Part shown: piece by piece, positions 24,795 through 32,385 of the stretch
How positions within the stretch are numbered: position 1 is the stretch's first letter
Layout: each line of letters begins with the position of its first letter
Source: an uncultured Dorea sp.
GTDB lineage: Bacteria > Bacillota_A > Clostridia > Lachnospirales > Lachnospiraceae
Direction of reading: 5' to 3'
Assembly: GCA_910578865.1 (NCBI GenBank)
Contig: CAJTRM010000032.1
Span: forward strand, 1 to 32,385
DNA: 32,385 bases
Notes under the pieces: model-generated
Database searches by the model: none
What the model was told of the DNA's origin: nothing
What the model saw: only the letters and a program-made list of their open reading frames with translations
Translations under genes and position numbers: made by a program

Positions 24795-26390
24795 ATGGAT
24801 GTAAAAGAGATGATTATGGCCGGAAAGACAGCACTTGGGATCGAGCTTGGCTCTACCAGGATTAAGGGGGTGCTTATTGATTTCAGTGGAAATGTGCTTG
24901 CTGTGGGAATCCATGACTGGGAGAATTCGTTTGTAGACAATATCTGGACCTACAGCCTGGAAGAGATCCACAGTGGTGTGAAAAATTGTTATAGCTCTCT
25001 GCGGGAAGCGGTAGAGCGTGATTATGGAGTAACACTCTGTACGGTGGGCGCTGTCGGCGTCAGTGCGATGATGCATGGATATATGGCGCTTGATAAAGAG
25101 GGAAAACAGGCGGCGCCGTTCCAGACCTGGAGAAATACGAATACACAGCAGGCAGCAGACGAGCTGACCGGACTTTTTGACTTTAATATTCCGCTGCGCT
25201 GGACTGCTGCACATCTGTATCAGCGGATTCTGGATGGAGAAGCACATGTTGCGGATCTGGACTATGTATGTACGCTGAGCGGATATATCCACTGGCTTCT
25301 GACAGGGAAGAGGGTCATTGGCGTAGGAGATGCAGCAGGTATGTTTCCTATTGATTCGGAAGCGGGCGATTATGATGCGGAGATGATCTGCAAATTTGAT
25401 ACATTGATTGAGAAGTATGGGTATTCGTGGAAAGTGAGGGATATTTTCCCGCGTGTTCTTGCAGCCGGAGAGCATGCAGGAGAACTGACAGAGGAGGGCG
25501 CTGCATTTCTGGATGAGTCTGGGAATCTGAAAGCAGGGATTCCGCTGTGCCCGCCGGAGGGAGATGCAGGAACCGGAATGGTTGCGACCAATTCAGTGGC
25601 TCCGGGAACCGGAAATGTGTCGGCAGGAACCAGCACGTTTGCTATGATCGTACTGGAAAAGCAGCTGAGCAGGGTGTACAGGGAGATTGATATGGTGACT
25701 ACACCGTCGGGCTTCCCGTGTGCCATGTCTCATGCCAATAACGGAACTTCTGACCTGAATGCATGGGTAGGGTTATTTGGAGAATTTGCACAGCTGATGG
25801 GATATAAGGCGGAGACCGGAGAGCTGTTTGAAAAACTTTATACCAATTCCCTGACGGGAGATGCTGACTGCGGCGGACTTCTTGCATACGGATATTACTC
25901 CGGAGAAAATATTACTATGATCAATGAGGGGCGTCTGGCGTTCCTCAGAACGGCGGAGAGCCGATTCAATCTTGCAAACTTTATGAGGGTACACCTGTAC
26001 ACTTCTTTGGGAGCTGTGAAGATGGGGCTGGACATCCTGATGGAAGATGAGAAAGTAAAGGTTGACCGGATCATGGGGCACGGAGGCTTCTTTAAGACAA
26101 AAGGCGTCGGGCAGAGATATCTGGCTGCAGCAGTGGGCGCGCCTGTGACTGTCATGGACACGGCAAGTGAAGGGGGCGCATGGGGGATTGCACTTCTGGC
26201 CGCGTATCTGATAGACCGGAAGGAAGATGAGAAGCTGGAATGTTATCTTGAGGACCGGATCTTCAGGGAACTGTCCGGAGAGACTGTTGAACCGCAGAAG
26301 GAAGATGTTGAAGGCTTCCGGGTCTTTATGGAGCGCTATAAGGCAGGGCTTGCCATAGAAAAAGCTGCCATCGACAGTATGGACTGGTAA
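24795..26390 (+). CDS. FGGY-family carbohydrate kinase (xylulokinase/ribulokinase-like)
   Basis: 531 residues, cytoplasmic ATP-dependent sugar kinase. The N-terminal phosphate loop reads LGIELGSTRIKGVLID, with glutamate where most FGGY proteins have aspartate. Other landmarks are GVSAMMHGYMALDKEG, the PEGDAGTGMVATNSVAPGTGNVSAGTSTF region and the C-terminal GHGGFFKTKGVGQRYLAAA with EGGAWGIALLAAY. The sugar could be xylulose, ribulose, rhamnulose or a similar ketose; residues alone do not decide. Start: ATG 24795 with AGAGAGG seven bases before. A TTG at 24762 would add 11 residues and is less likely. Followed by a HAD phosphatase, 40 bp later, and divergent from the ROK gene, which probably represses it. 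Confidence 0.88.
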   Translation: MDVKEMIMAGKTALGIELGSTRIKGVLIDFSGNVLAVGIHDWENSFVDNIWTYSLEEIHSGVKNCYSSLREAVERDYGVTLCTVGAVGVSAMMHGYMALDKEGKQAAPFQTWRNTNTQQAADELTGLFDFNIPLRWTAAHLYQRILDGEAHVADLDYVCTLSGYIHWLLTGKRVIGVGDAAGMFPIDSEAGDYDAEMICKFDTLIEKYGYSWKVRDIFPRVLAAGEHAGELTEEGAAFLDESGNLKAGIPLCPPEGDAGTGMVATNSVAPGTGNVSAGTSTFAMIVLEKQLSRVYREIDMVTTPSGFPCAMSHANNGTSDLNAWVGLFGEFAQLMGYKAETGELFEKLYTNSLTGDADCGGLLAYGYYSGENITMINEGRLAFLRTAESRFNLANFMRVHLYTSLGAVKMGLDILMEDEKVKVDRIMGHGGFFKTKGVGQRYLAAAVGAPVTVMDTASEGGAWGIALLAAYLIDRKEDEKLECYLEDRIFRELSGETVEPQKEDVEGFRVFMERYKAGLAIEKAAIDSMDW

Positions 26391-26430
26391 AGGACCGGGC
26401 ACGTTGACCGGAGGATAGGAAGGCAGGAGG

Positions 26431-27096
26431 ATGAGATTTCAAATGCGGTGCAAGGGTGCGATTTTTGATATGGACGGCCTGTTATTTGATACGGAGAAGG
26501 TCTTTCAGGAGACATGGCAGGAGCTTGCTCATGAAAATGGTGTAGTGCTTGCCGGGGATTTTGCGAGAGAAATATCCGGGTCAAGTGGGGAACATATGTG
26601 TAAGGTGGTAGAAAAGTTTTTTTGTGTCTCAGACGGTAGTTTACTGTCGGAAGAATGCATGGAGCGTGTCAGGAAAAAACTTACGGAGAATGTTCCAAAG
26701 AAGCCGGGGGCAGACGAGATACTGCAGTATTTTCAACGGGAAGGAATCATAATAGCCGTGGCAAGCAGCAGCCCCAGGACTCAGATTGAAAGCAATCTTA
26801 AGAAAGCAGAAGTCGGAAAATATATAGATATAGTTGTAAGCGGAAAAGAAGTGGCACATGGAAAGCCGTCTCCAGACATTTTTCTGGAGACGGTAAAACA
26901 AATCGGGTGCACACCGCAGGAGTGCTATGTATTTGAAGACAGTGAGAACGGGATAAAGGCAGGGTTTGCTGCCGGCTGCCGTACAATTATGGTTCCGGAT
27001 CTTTTTGAACCGTCAGATACGGTACGCTCAATGTGTACAGGAGTATATTCCAGCCTTGGCGAGGCCATGGAGAATATAAGCCTTATTCTCCTGTAA
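26431..27096 (+). CDS. HAD phosphatase / beta-phosphoglucomutase-like (subfamily IA)
   Basis: 221 residues, usual length. Motif I FDMDGLLFDTE (nucleophile aspartate near residue 11), motif II VASSSPRTQ, motif III lysine in GKEVAHGKPSPD and motif IV FEDSENGIKAG. The helical cap between motifs I and II fits the beta-PGM/phosphatase group. It may hydrolyse or isomerise a sugar phosphate from the FGGY pathway. Two start codons are possible: ATG 26431 with AGGAAGG seven bases before, or ATG 26443, twelve bases after AGGAGG; I list the first. Its 3' end overlaps the convergent ABC permease gene by 14 bp. If it were a beta-phosphoglucomutase it could complete the GH65 pathway at 6809, but that is only speculation. 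Confidence 0.88.
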   Translation: MRFQMRCKGAIFDMDGLLFDTEKVFQETWQELAHENGVVLAGDFAREISGSSGEHMCKVVEKFFCVSDGSLLSEECMERVRKKLTENVPKKPGADEILQYFQREGIIIAVASSSPRTQIESNLKKAEVGKYIDIVVSGKEVAHGKPSPDIFLETVKQIGCTPQECYVFEDSENGIKAGFAAGCRTIMVPDLFEPSDTVRSMCTGVYSSLGEAMENISLILL

Positions 27097-29425
27097 GCAG
27101 CGATGCCGGAGTTATATTTCTGATTTTTAATGACAGCAGGCATGTAACCGCGAAAGTGAACAGCACCAGACCTGCGCCGGCAATGGCATTAAAGCCTGAA
27201 GGAATGGTAAAGGTACATTTTACAATGCCGATACTATTCAGAAATAGTGAGGTTAGCGGATTAATTATAAAGCTGCATGCAGTTATCCCGATTATGGTGG
27301 AGATGATGACTGCAGGCATAAAAGAAAGTGCAGTCTGAAGGATGAGCTGCTTTGTTGTATAGCCCAGCGCTTTTAAAATTCCGTAATCCTTTCTTTTGTT
27401 ATTCAGCATTGTGCGGACAAGCAGGTACAGAACAAATGTAACAATAATTGCACTTAAGATCAGGACTGCAATTACGATCATCTTCATCAGTGAAACATAT
27501 ACAGAGGCAGAAACGGAAATGATGGCATCAATATTAACGGTTGTATTTACATCATTTTCATACTGCCTTTTTATTTTTGTATGAAACGCATCCGTATCTG
27601 TATCATCGGATAAATTCAGGTAATAGCTTGTATTCTGCAGTGTTCCCAGACGCTCATAGCCTGACCTGGTGAGCAGGCAGTCTTTCCCAAGGTTATTGCT
27701 TATTTGTGTAAATCCTGACACAATATATCGTGCTTCCCGGCCGTCCGCTGCCATCGTTATTTCGCTGCCGATTTTAATATCTTTTTCCCGGGCATATTTT
27801 GCCGCGACTGCAATCTCATTATCGTATTTGGGGAATCTGCCTTCAAATACGATATTCTGGTTATTTGTCTTTGAAAAATCATCGCACATGGTTGCCGTCA
27901 GTTCAGTACCGTTTACATGACGGATCTGGACCGAGTGGTACAGGTAGATTTTTTCAACGTTTCTGTCAGCGTTCATATCCTGTAAAAACTTTTCTTCAAT
28001 TTCAGTATTGACATTGATGCAGCTGTCTGCTGTTTCTCCAACAATCAGATTCAAAAAAGGAGTTATATCCAAAATCATATTTTCTGTCATCAATCCTGAA
28101 AACACCACGATGAGAGATAGTACAAGCATGGTAATACACACTATGAAACTGTGTTTTATATCGGAAACAGTTGTTTTAAGTGCAAGAGCAAAAGAAAGAG
28201 GTGCCTTTGTCTGCTCAAGAGGAATGTGATTTTTTCTGAAGCTGTGTGTATGAACACCCTGACGGAGAGCGACTACAGGCTCTACCTTTCTGATCCGGCG
28301 GGAAGCCAGCCATGCTACCAGTGCAGATGCACTGCACAGGGTTATGATCGTCATAAAAAACGGGAGCGGCAAAAAGCGGATCGTATAAGGGATGCCGGTC
28401 TGTGCTGCCATCATCCTGTTGATAAAAGGGAACAGACAATAGGATACTGCTGCTCCGGCGGCCGCAGAAGCAAGTGTCAGACCTCCAAACTGCAGTGAAA
28501 GAGTGTAGATCAACTGTCGGCTTGTATAACCGATCGCTTTCAAGGCGCCGAGGCTTTTCATGTTTTCCTGAATGTAGTTGATGATGTTTGATGCAGTCAC
28601 CACCAGTGCAATTAAGAGTATAAAAAAGGCCAGCGCACTTATAATACCGGAGCAGATCATCTGCGAAATATAGCGGGACTGTGACACCAGGGCATAGGAA
28701 TTGCTTACAGTGTATACCGACGGGTAGCCGGAAGACACAGCATTTTTCAGCATCGTTTCGTAAGTTTCACTTTCGGAACGGTTTTTGAGGCGGACAGAAC
28801 AAAGAACAGTCTCCGGTACATAGCCTGAATTTTTCAGTTCGTTATATTTGTCTTCTGTCAGAATAAGCTCACACATGGTGCAATTGTGGGAACCGGCCAT
28901 AGCACTGTTGAAAAAGCCGCATACGGTGTAGGTTACTTTATTGCTTCCGATTGAAACCGTAATAGGGTCTCCCACAGTGATATTTTCGGATTTGTACAAG
29001 ATAGGCATATAAATACCGCTTGTAAATCCGCTGTCTTCTATAATTTCAATTTTTCCGACTGAACGTGACAATGCAGTATCTTTTTCCATAAATACAAGTT
29101 CCGAATTGATTTCACCATTATGATATTCGAATGAGCCTGCCATATGAAAAGCATGATCCAAGGAAAATTCTGCCGTGCGTGCGTCATTTTCCAATGTTTG
29201 CGTAAGAAATCTGCGTAATCCGGGATCGTTCCGGTCAACTGTGAGCATAACATGTTCCGCGTTAAGACGGGTGTGGCAGCGGTCAAAATTCTGCTTATAA
29301 TCTGTGGACAGCATAAGCCACAGATTAAGCATGACCGATGAAAGTAATGTAAGCACGATAATAGCAACTGTCTGCCCTTTTGTTTTTCGCAGATTGGAGT
29401 GCACAAGAATAAGATGTTTTTCCAT
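27083..29425 (-). CDS. FtsX/MacB-type ABC transporter permease
   Basis: 780-residue membrane protein with about eight transmembrane helices: TM1 near the N-terminus, a first extracellular domain of roughly 200 residues, a set of three helices, then TM5, a second extracellular domain of about 150 residues, and three final helices. The two halves both show the FtsX cytoplasmic motif (LGALKAIGYTSRQL and YGILKALGYTTKQL), so it is an internal duplication of one FtsX module. Start chosen as ATG 29425: it lies one base after the ATPase stop and begins with EKHLILVHSNLRKTKGQ; an upstream in-frame ATG at 29491 would add 22 residues inside the ATPase gene and lacks support. Works with the ATPase gene just before it, probably in export or extrusion rather than import. 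Substrate unknown. Confidence 0.88.
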   Translation of the reverse strand: MEKHLILVHSNLRKTKGQTVAIIVLTLLSSVMLNLWLMLSTDYKQNFDRCHTRLNAEHVMLTVDRNDPGLRRFLTQTLENDARTAEFSLDHAFHMAGSFEYHNGEINSELVFMEKDTALSRSVGKIEIIEDSGFTSGIYMPILYKSENITVGDPITVSIGSNKVTYTVCGFFNSAMAGSHNCTMCELILTEDKYNELKNSGYVPETVLCSVRLKNRSESETYETMLKNAVSSGYPSVYTVSNSYALVSQSRYISQMICSGIISALAFFILLIALVVTASNIINYIQENMKSLGALKAIGYTSRQLIYTLSLQFGGLTLASAAAGAAVSYCLFPFINRMMAAQTGIPYTIRFLPLPFFMTIITLCSASALVAWLASRRIRKVEPVVALRQGVHTHSFRKNHIPLEQTKAPLSFALALKTTVSDIKHSFIVCITMLVLSLIVVFSGLMTENMILDITPFLNLIVGETADSCINVNTEIEEKFLQDMNADRNVEKIYLYHSVQIRHVNGTELTATMCDDFSKTNNQNIVFEGRFPKYDNEIAVAAKYAREKDIKIGSEITMAADGREARYIVSGFTQISNNLGKDCLLTRSGYERLGTLQNTSYYLNLSDDTDTDAFHTKIKRQYENDVNTTVNIDAIISVSASVYVSLMKMIVIAVLILSAIIVTFVLYLLVRTMLNNKRKDYGILKALGYTTKQLILQTALSFMPAVIISTIIGITACSFIINPLTSLFLNSIGIVKCTFTIPSGFNAIAGAGLVLFTFAVTCLLSLKIRNITPASLLTGE

Positions 29426-29426
29426 A

Positions 29427-30197
29427 CTACCACCCCATTTCCGCAAGAAAGGCTGAAAGCTTTTCACTTCTTCGGAGCCGGCAGGATTCATCTGAAAGAG
29501 TATATTTATCTAAATGACATTCGCCTAAAATTGCACCGTCTTTCAGGTACAAGATCCGATTTCCCCGGGCGGCAGAGCGTATATCGTGAGTCACCATTAC
29601 CACACTTTGCCCCTGTTCGTTGAACTGTGTGAGGACATTGAGTACATCCAGACCGGTTTTAGAATTGAGTGCTCCGGTAGGCTCATCGGCAAAAAGAATC
29701 TCAGGCTGATTGATGAGAGCCCGTACAATTCCGGCCCGCTGGGCCTCCCCGCCTGAAATCTGCGAGGGGAATTTTTTCTGGGTTTCTTCAGAGATAGCTA
29801 CTTCCGAGAACAATTTCCCGGCTCTGTCTGACAGTTTTTTCTTATCCTTATTCACCAGCAGGCCAGCGGATAAAATATTGTCTTTCACAGACATTCCGTC
29901 AATGAGATAGATCTGCTGAAATACAAATCCACAGTGACGGCGCCGGAAAATTGCAAGTTCATCCTGGCTCAGATCGGAAATAACCTGGTCTGCAAAAGTA
30001 ATTGTACCCAAAGTGGGGGTATCCATGCCGGAAAGGGCATATAAAAGTGTGGATTTTCCGGCTCCGCTTGCTCCCATAATCACTGTAAAATCACCTTGAT
30101 AGAGTTCGAGATCAATATTTTTCAGAACGTGCTGCAGGGCGCCGCCGCTGGAAAAGGATTTGCTCAGATTTTTCGCTTTTAACAGTATTTCTTTCAT
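29427..30197 (-). CDS. ABC transporter ATP-binding protein (MacB/LolD type)
   Basis: 256 residues. Walker A GASGAGKSTLL (about 41-51), Q-loop VFQQIYLIDGMS, signature ISGGEAQRAGIVRALI, Walker B EILFADEPTGALNSKTG and H-loop MVTHDIRSA are all present, in the MacB/LolD/BceA arrangement with DEPTGAL. It pairs with the FtsX permease that starts one base after its stop. Start ATG 30197 is preceded by AAGGAGGG at 5 bases. It has its own predicted promoter (30222-30250) carrying direct-repeat boxes for the upstream two-component regulator (inference). Hydrolyses ATP at the membrane to drive the permease. Confidence 0.95.
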   Translation of the reverse strand: MKEILLKAKNLSKSFSSGGALQHVLKNIDLELYQGDFTVIMGASGAGKSTLLYALSGMDTPTLGTITFADQVISDLSQDELAIFRRRHCGFVFQQIYLIDGMSVKDNILSAGLLVNKDKKKLSDRAGKLFSEVAISEETQKKFPSQISGGEAQRAGIVRALINQPEILFADEPTGALNSKTGLDVLNVLTQFNEQGQSVVMVTHDIRSAARGNRILYLKDGAILGECHLDKYTLSDESCRLRRSEKLSAFLAEMGW

Positions 30198-30221
30198 ACA
30201 ATCCCTCCTTTTACACGCTCA

Positions 30222-30250
30222 ATTTTACTTTTTCAGTTCTTAAATGTCTT
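30222..30250 (-). promoter_or_regulatory. Predicted regulated promoter of the ABC transporter operon
   Basis: Minus strand: -10 TAAAAT (30222-30227), 17-bp spacer, -35 AAGACA (30245-30250). The weak -35 next to direct repeats suggests activator-dependent transcription. Confidence 0.5.
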
Positions 30251-30277
30251 TAGATAATCCTTAAATAATCCTTAAAT
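30239..30277 (-). promoter_or_regulatory. ATTTAAG direct repeats, candidate OmpR-type regulator binding site
   Basis: The 7-mer ATTTAAG (minus strand) occurs exactly at 30239-30245, 30260-30266 and 30271-30277, spacings of 21 and 11 bp, with a degenerate copy near 30248-30254. Eleven-base spacing of direct repeats is the usual form of OmpR/PhoB-family operators. The last two boxes lie just upstream of the -35 of the transporter promoter and overlap the stop codon of the kinase gene. Confidence 0.6.
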
Positions 30278-31537
30278 CAATCCACTGAGAAGAATCTTTA
30301 CCGTGACAGCCAATCCGTTTTTTCCGTTGCAGATTGAGAGCTCTCCCAGCATGTTTTTCATAAAATAGTCGGAAATGAACAGTCCCAGGCCGGCCCCCTC
30401 GATATTTTGAGTATTGCTGCCGCGCCAGAACTTTTCTTTTATATGTATCAGTTCCTCCCGGGGAAGGGCTGTTCCGTGATCCTCTGCCGTGATGCTCAGA
30501 TACCGGTCTCCGAGAATGATAGTAAGCGATATGGGAGAATCAGCATATTTGTATGAATTGACAAAAATATTGTCGAATACCTGCTGCAGACGAAGCCTGT
30601 CTGCATGCAGCAAGCAGTCGGGGATGCAGGGGATATCTGCCCGGTGAAGATAGTCAGAGTTCTGGAGCATTGCCCCAAGATCCCTGCTGCTGATGTCTTC
30701 TGGTGATACGGTAAGCTGCTGCAGTTCCTCCAGAGTTGCGGTAAAGAGGTTCGTAATAAGAGCATTGATCTGGTCGGCCTTGTGAATGATCTGTATATAA
30801 TTGTCTTTGTTCTTTACATCACATGCAAGGGCCGCGCCTACCTCTGAGGCGGCCTTGATGCTTGCAACAGGAGTCTTAATATCGTGAGACAGCTTTGCTA
30901 CAAGCTCTTTTTTATCGTTATTTGCCCTTGCCTCCGCGATTCTTGCTTTTTTCAATTCTGCACGCATGATGTCGAAGCTTTCTGTAAACGGGCCAAAAAG
31001 ATTGTGCTTATCCATGCAGAGAGGGACATCAAGGTCGCCTCCTGCGATTCGTTCGGCAAAGCCCTTGAGGCTGTGGAAAGGAGAGATGACAGTATGATCT
31101 ATATAGGCCAGATATATCATACAGATGCTGCACTGCAGGAGCATTGCAATAGACAGGACGATAGTAGTTGTCTGCTTCCGGGAGCGGAAGATTCGGCTGA
31201 TGTCATTATAAATAATGACTTTTCCGGTGACCTGGCCGTCTGTATGAATATCCAGAATGGTATCCCGGTGTATAACAGCTTCATGGATGGTCTCGCTTAA
31301 ACCAGAGTCAGTCTTGAACAGGATATTTTCCTTCTGGTCAAGAACGACATAATGAAGTTCCGTTTGATTTTTATGACTTTCCATCCTGTTAAAGTCTTCC
31401 TGAACGGATTGAACGACTTCGTTCACAGCCACAGCATCCTGTGTGTAATCTGTATCCCGGAATGCAAAGAGGAGAAGGGCAAAGAGTTCTGCTGTGAAGA
31501 ATAGAAGAAGTGTGATTAAAAATGTACGTTTTTTCAT
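30272..31537 (-). CDS. Sensor histidine kinase of a two-component system
   Basis: 421 residues. Transmembrane helix 1 (about 7-28), extracellular loop of about 100 residues, helix 2 (about 125-148), a HAMP-like linker, then HisKA with phospho-acceptor in LVAKLSHDIKTPVASIKAASE (near 217) and a HATPase_c domain with N-box NIFVNSYKYA and the G2 motif GAGLGLFIS. The G1 box reads EDHGTALP, a loosened form of DxGxG, so ATP binding may be somewhat altered. Starts with an ATGA overlap (4 bp) with the response regulator gene, so the two are coupled. It lies just before the ABC transporter and probably senses a substrate or envelope stress related to it. Stimulus unknown. Confidence 0.93.
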   Translation of the reverse strand: MKKRTFLITLLLFFTAELFALLLFAFRDTDYTQDAVAVNEVVQSVQEDFNRMESHKNQTELHYVVLDQKENILFKTDSGLSETIHEAVIHRDTILDIHTDGQVTGKVIIYNDISRIFRSRKQTTTIVLSIAMLLQCSICMIYLAYIDHTVISPFHSLKGFAERIAGGDLDVPLCMDKHNLFGPFTESFDIMRAELKKARIAEARANNDKKELVAKLSHDIKTPVASIKAASEVGAALACDVKNKDNYIQIIHKADQINALITNLFTATLEELQQLTVSPEDISSRDLGAMLQNSDYLHRADIPCIPDCLLHADRLRLQQVFDNIFVNSYKYADSPISLTIILGDRYLSITAEDHGTALPREELIHIKEKFWRGSNTQNIEGAGLGLFISDYFMKNMLGELSICNGKNGLAVTVKILLSGLI

Positions 31538-32214
31538 ACATTTCCCCCATTAAAACGATAACCGTCGCCCCAGACAGTGATAATGTATTCCGGTCTGCCC
31601 GGAGTACGTTCGATCGCCTCCCGTATTTTGCGGATATGCACATTCAGTGTCCCGTCACCTGTAAATCTGTCCTCCCATACTTCTTCAAACAGCTCCTGCT
31701 TCGGAACCACTCTGTCTCTGTTTTTAATCAGATAAGATAACAGTCTGAATTCAAGGGACGTCAGTTTCACAGGACAGCCTTCCACAAGTACCTGCTTTGT
31801 ATGGTCCTCCACAGTCAGTCTGCCGTCGGAATATCCTCCGCTTGTGTGTTGGCCGAAACGTCTCAGAACCACTTTGACTTTGGCAAGGAGCACACCCAGG
31901 GAATATGGTTTCTGGATATAGTCGTCCCCGCCGATATTAAGGGCTATGATTTTATCGTCGTCACTTGTCCGTGCAGAAATAAACAAGATGGGAATATTTG
32001 TTTTCCGGCGAAGCTCTCTGCACAGTTCAAATCCACTGCTGTCCTCAAGATTGATGTCAAGCAGCAAAAGGCCGGCGGTGTGATTACTGAAAAACTGCCG
32101 GCATTCCAGGGCGCTGTATGCAACTGCTGTTTTTACATCGAAGAGGTTAAAATATTCTGCAGTGCTGTCTGCAAGCAGTTTTTCATCGTCGATAATCAGA
32201 CAATCATATTTCAT
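31534..32214 (-). CDS. OmpR/PhoB-family response regulator
   Basis: 226 residues. Receiver domain (1-115) with D9/D10, phospho-acceptor D53 (LLLLDINLEDSSGF) and the lysine in IQKPY near 103. The C-terminal winged helix (about 130-225) shows LTSLEFRLLSYLIKNRDRVV, VWEDRFTGDGTLNVHIRKIREAIE and the closing YIITVWGDGYRF pattern. Start chosen as ATG 32214: AGGAGG lies six bases upstream; the in-frame ATG at 32310 would add 32 residues outside any known domain. It partners the kinase downstream through an ATGA overlap, and very likely binds the ATTTAAG direct repeats at 30239-30277 (inference). A predicted sigma-A promoter is at 32251-32279. Confidence 0.94.
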   Translation of the reverse strand: MKYDCLIIDDEKLLADSTAEYFNLFDVKTAVAYSALECRQFFSNHTAGLLLLDINLEDSSGFELCRELRRKTNIPILFISARTSDDDKIIALNIGGDDYIQKPYSLGVLLAKVKVVLRRFGQHTSGGYSDGRLTVEDHTKQVLVEGCPVKLTSLEFRLLSYLIKNRDRVVPKQELFEEVWEDRFTGDGTLNVHIRKIREAIERTPGRPEYIITVWGDGYRFNGGNV

Positions 32215-32250
32215 AACAGACCTCCTAAGCGATAGCTTTAAAATAAAATT

Positions 32251-32279
32251 ATTATACTCCGGATTTTCGTGGACTGCAA
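32251..32279 (-). promoter_or_regulatory. Predicted sigma-A promoter of the two-component operon
   Basis: Minus strand: -35 TTGCAG (32274-32279), 17-bp spacer, -10 TATAAT (32251-32256). It lies 36 bp before the start codon of the response regulator. The remaining sequence to the window end (32280-32385) shows no convincing gene. Confidence 0.65.
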
Positions 32280-32385
32280 TTATTAAGTAGATAGCCCGGC
32301 CGGGAATCATGAGGATACTGCGGATTATTAACTCAAACTTCCCACATTAAAAATGGGATTTGCTCCTTGAAAAATCAATACTTTA

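Noticed and set aside
24738..25475. Leftward 245-codon frame opposite the FGGY kinase
   Set aside because: Contained almost wholly within a recognised kinase gene on the other strand; the protein is Cys/His/Arg-rich without family pattern.
25773..26402. Leftward 209-codon frame opposite the end of the FGGY kinase
   Set aside because: A shadow of the same kinase gene, with no start signal of its own.
32280..32385. Hairpin or gene end at the right edge (CCCA...TGGG near 32341-32357)
   Set aside because: Only four to five weak pairs and no adjacent reading frame; the context beyond the window is needed.
1..32385. CRISPR arrays, insertion sequences, prophage or integrase genes
   Set aside because: No regularly spaced repeats, transposase motifs or phage genes were seen anywhere in the window.

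Overview
The window looks like chromosomal DNA from a Gram-positive, anaerobic Clostridia member, most likely a gut Lachnospiraceae relative (Dorea / [Clostridium] scindens-like). I infer this from strong AGGAGG-type ribosome binding sites, sigma-A promoters, lipoproteins with Gram-positive lipoboxes, a YesM/YesN-regulated carbohydrate ABC transporter without its own ATPase, an ECF-type vitamin transporter, and moderate GC content. No transposase, integrase, CRISPR array or phage gene is visible. It reads as ordinary chromosome carrying several accessory metabolic and sensory modules.

Region 1 (about 100-16,850) is a glycan-use locus. A two-component pair (YesM-type kinase, YesN/AraC-type regulator) reads leftward. 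It diverges from a rightward operon: sugar-binding lipoprotein, two permeases, a GH65 glycoside phosphorylase, a HAD phosphatase, a secreted beta-helix protein with two discoidin-like domains, a secreted PIG-L deacetylase with several discoidin-like domains, and a small SurA/PrsA-N-like lipoprotein. A terminator hairpin sits between the binding-protein gene and the permeases, and another closes the operon. The inferred logic is that the surface proteins bind and trim a glycan, the ABC system imports a disaccharide or oligosaccharide, and GH65 splits it by phosphorolysis. The two giant secreted proteins share an unnamed N-terminal module plus discoidin domains.

Region 2 (16,849-20,720) is housekeeping. 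It holds a type Ic aspartate aminotransferase with a palindrome over its -35 box, coaBC (CoA synthesis) divergent from an ECF S component that is probably PanT (pantothenate uptake), an unusual 171-bp nested, highly structured inverted-repeat element, and tRNA-Trp(CCA) with its own promoter and terminator.

Region 3 (20,780-23,430) is a cyclic-di-GMP signalling pair: one protein carrying receiver, HD-GYP, PAS-like and GGDEF domains, followed by a stand-alone Hpt protein. No kinase is adjacent.

Region 4 (23,440-27,100) is a sugar-phosphate module: a ROK repressor divergent from an FGGY carbohydrate kinase and a beta-PGM-like HAD phosphatase.

Region 5 (27,083-32,280, leftward) is a two-component system (OmpR-type regulator and kinase, overlapping ATGA) followed by an FtsX/MacB-type ABC transporter. 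The promoter of the transporter carries ATTTAAG direct repeats at helical spacing, which I infer to be the binding site of the cognate regulator. Intergenic gaps are all below 300 bp.
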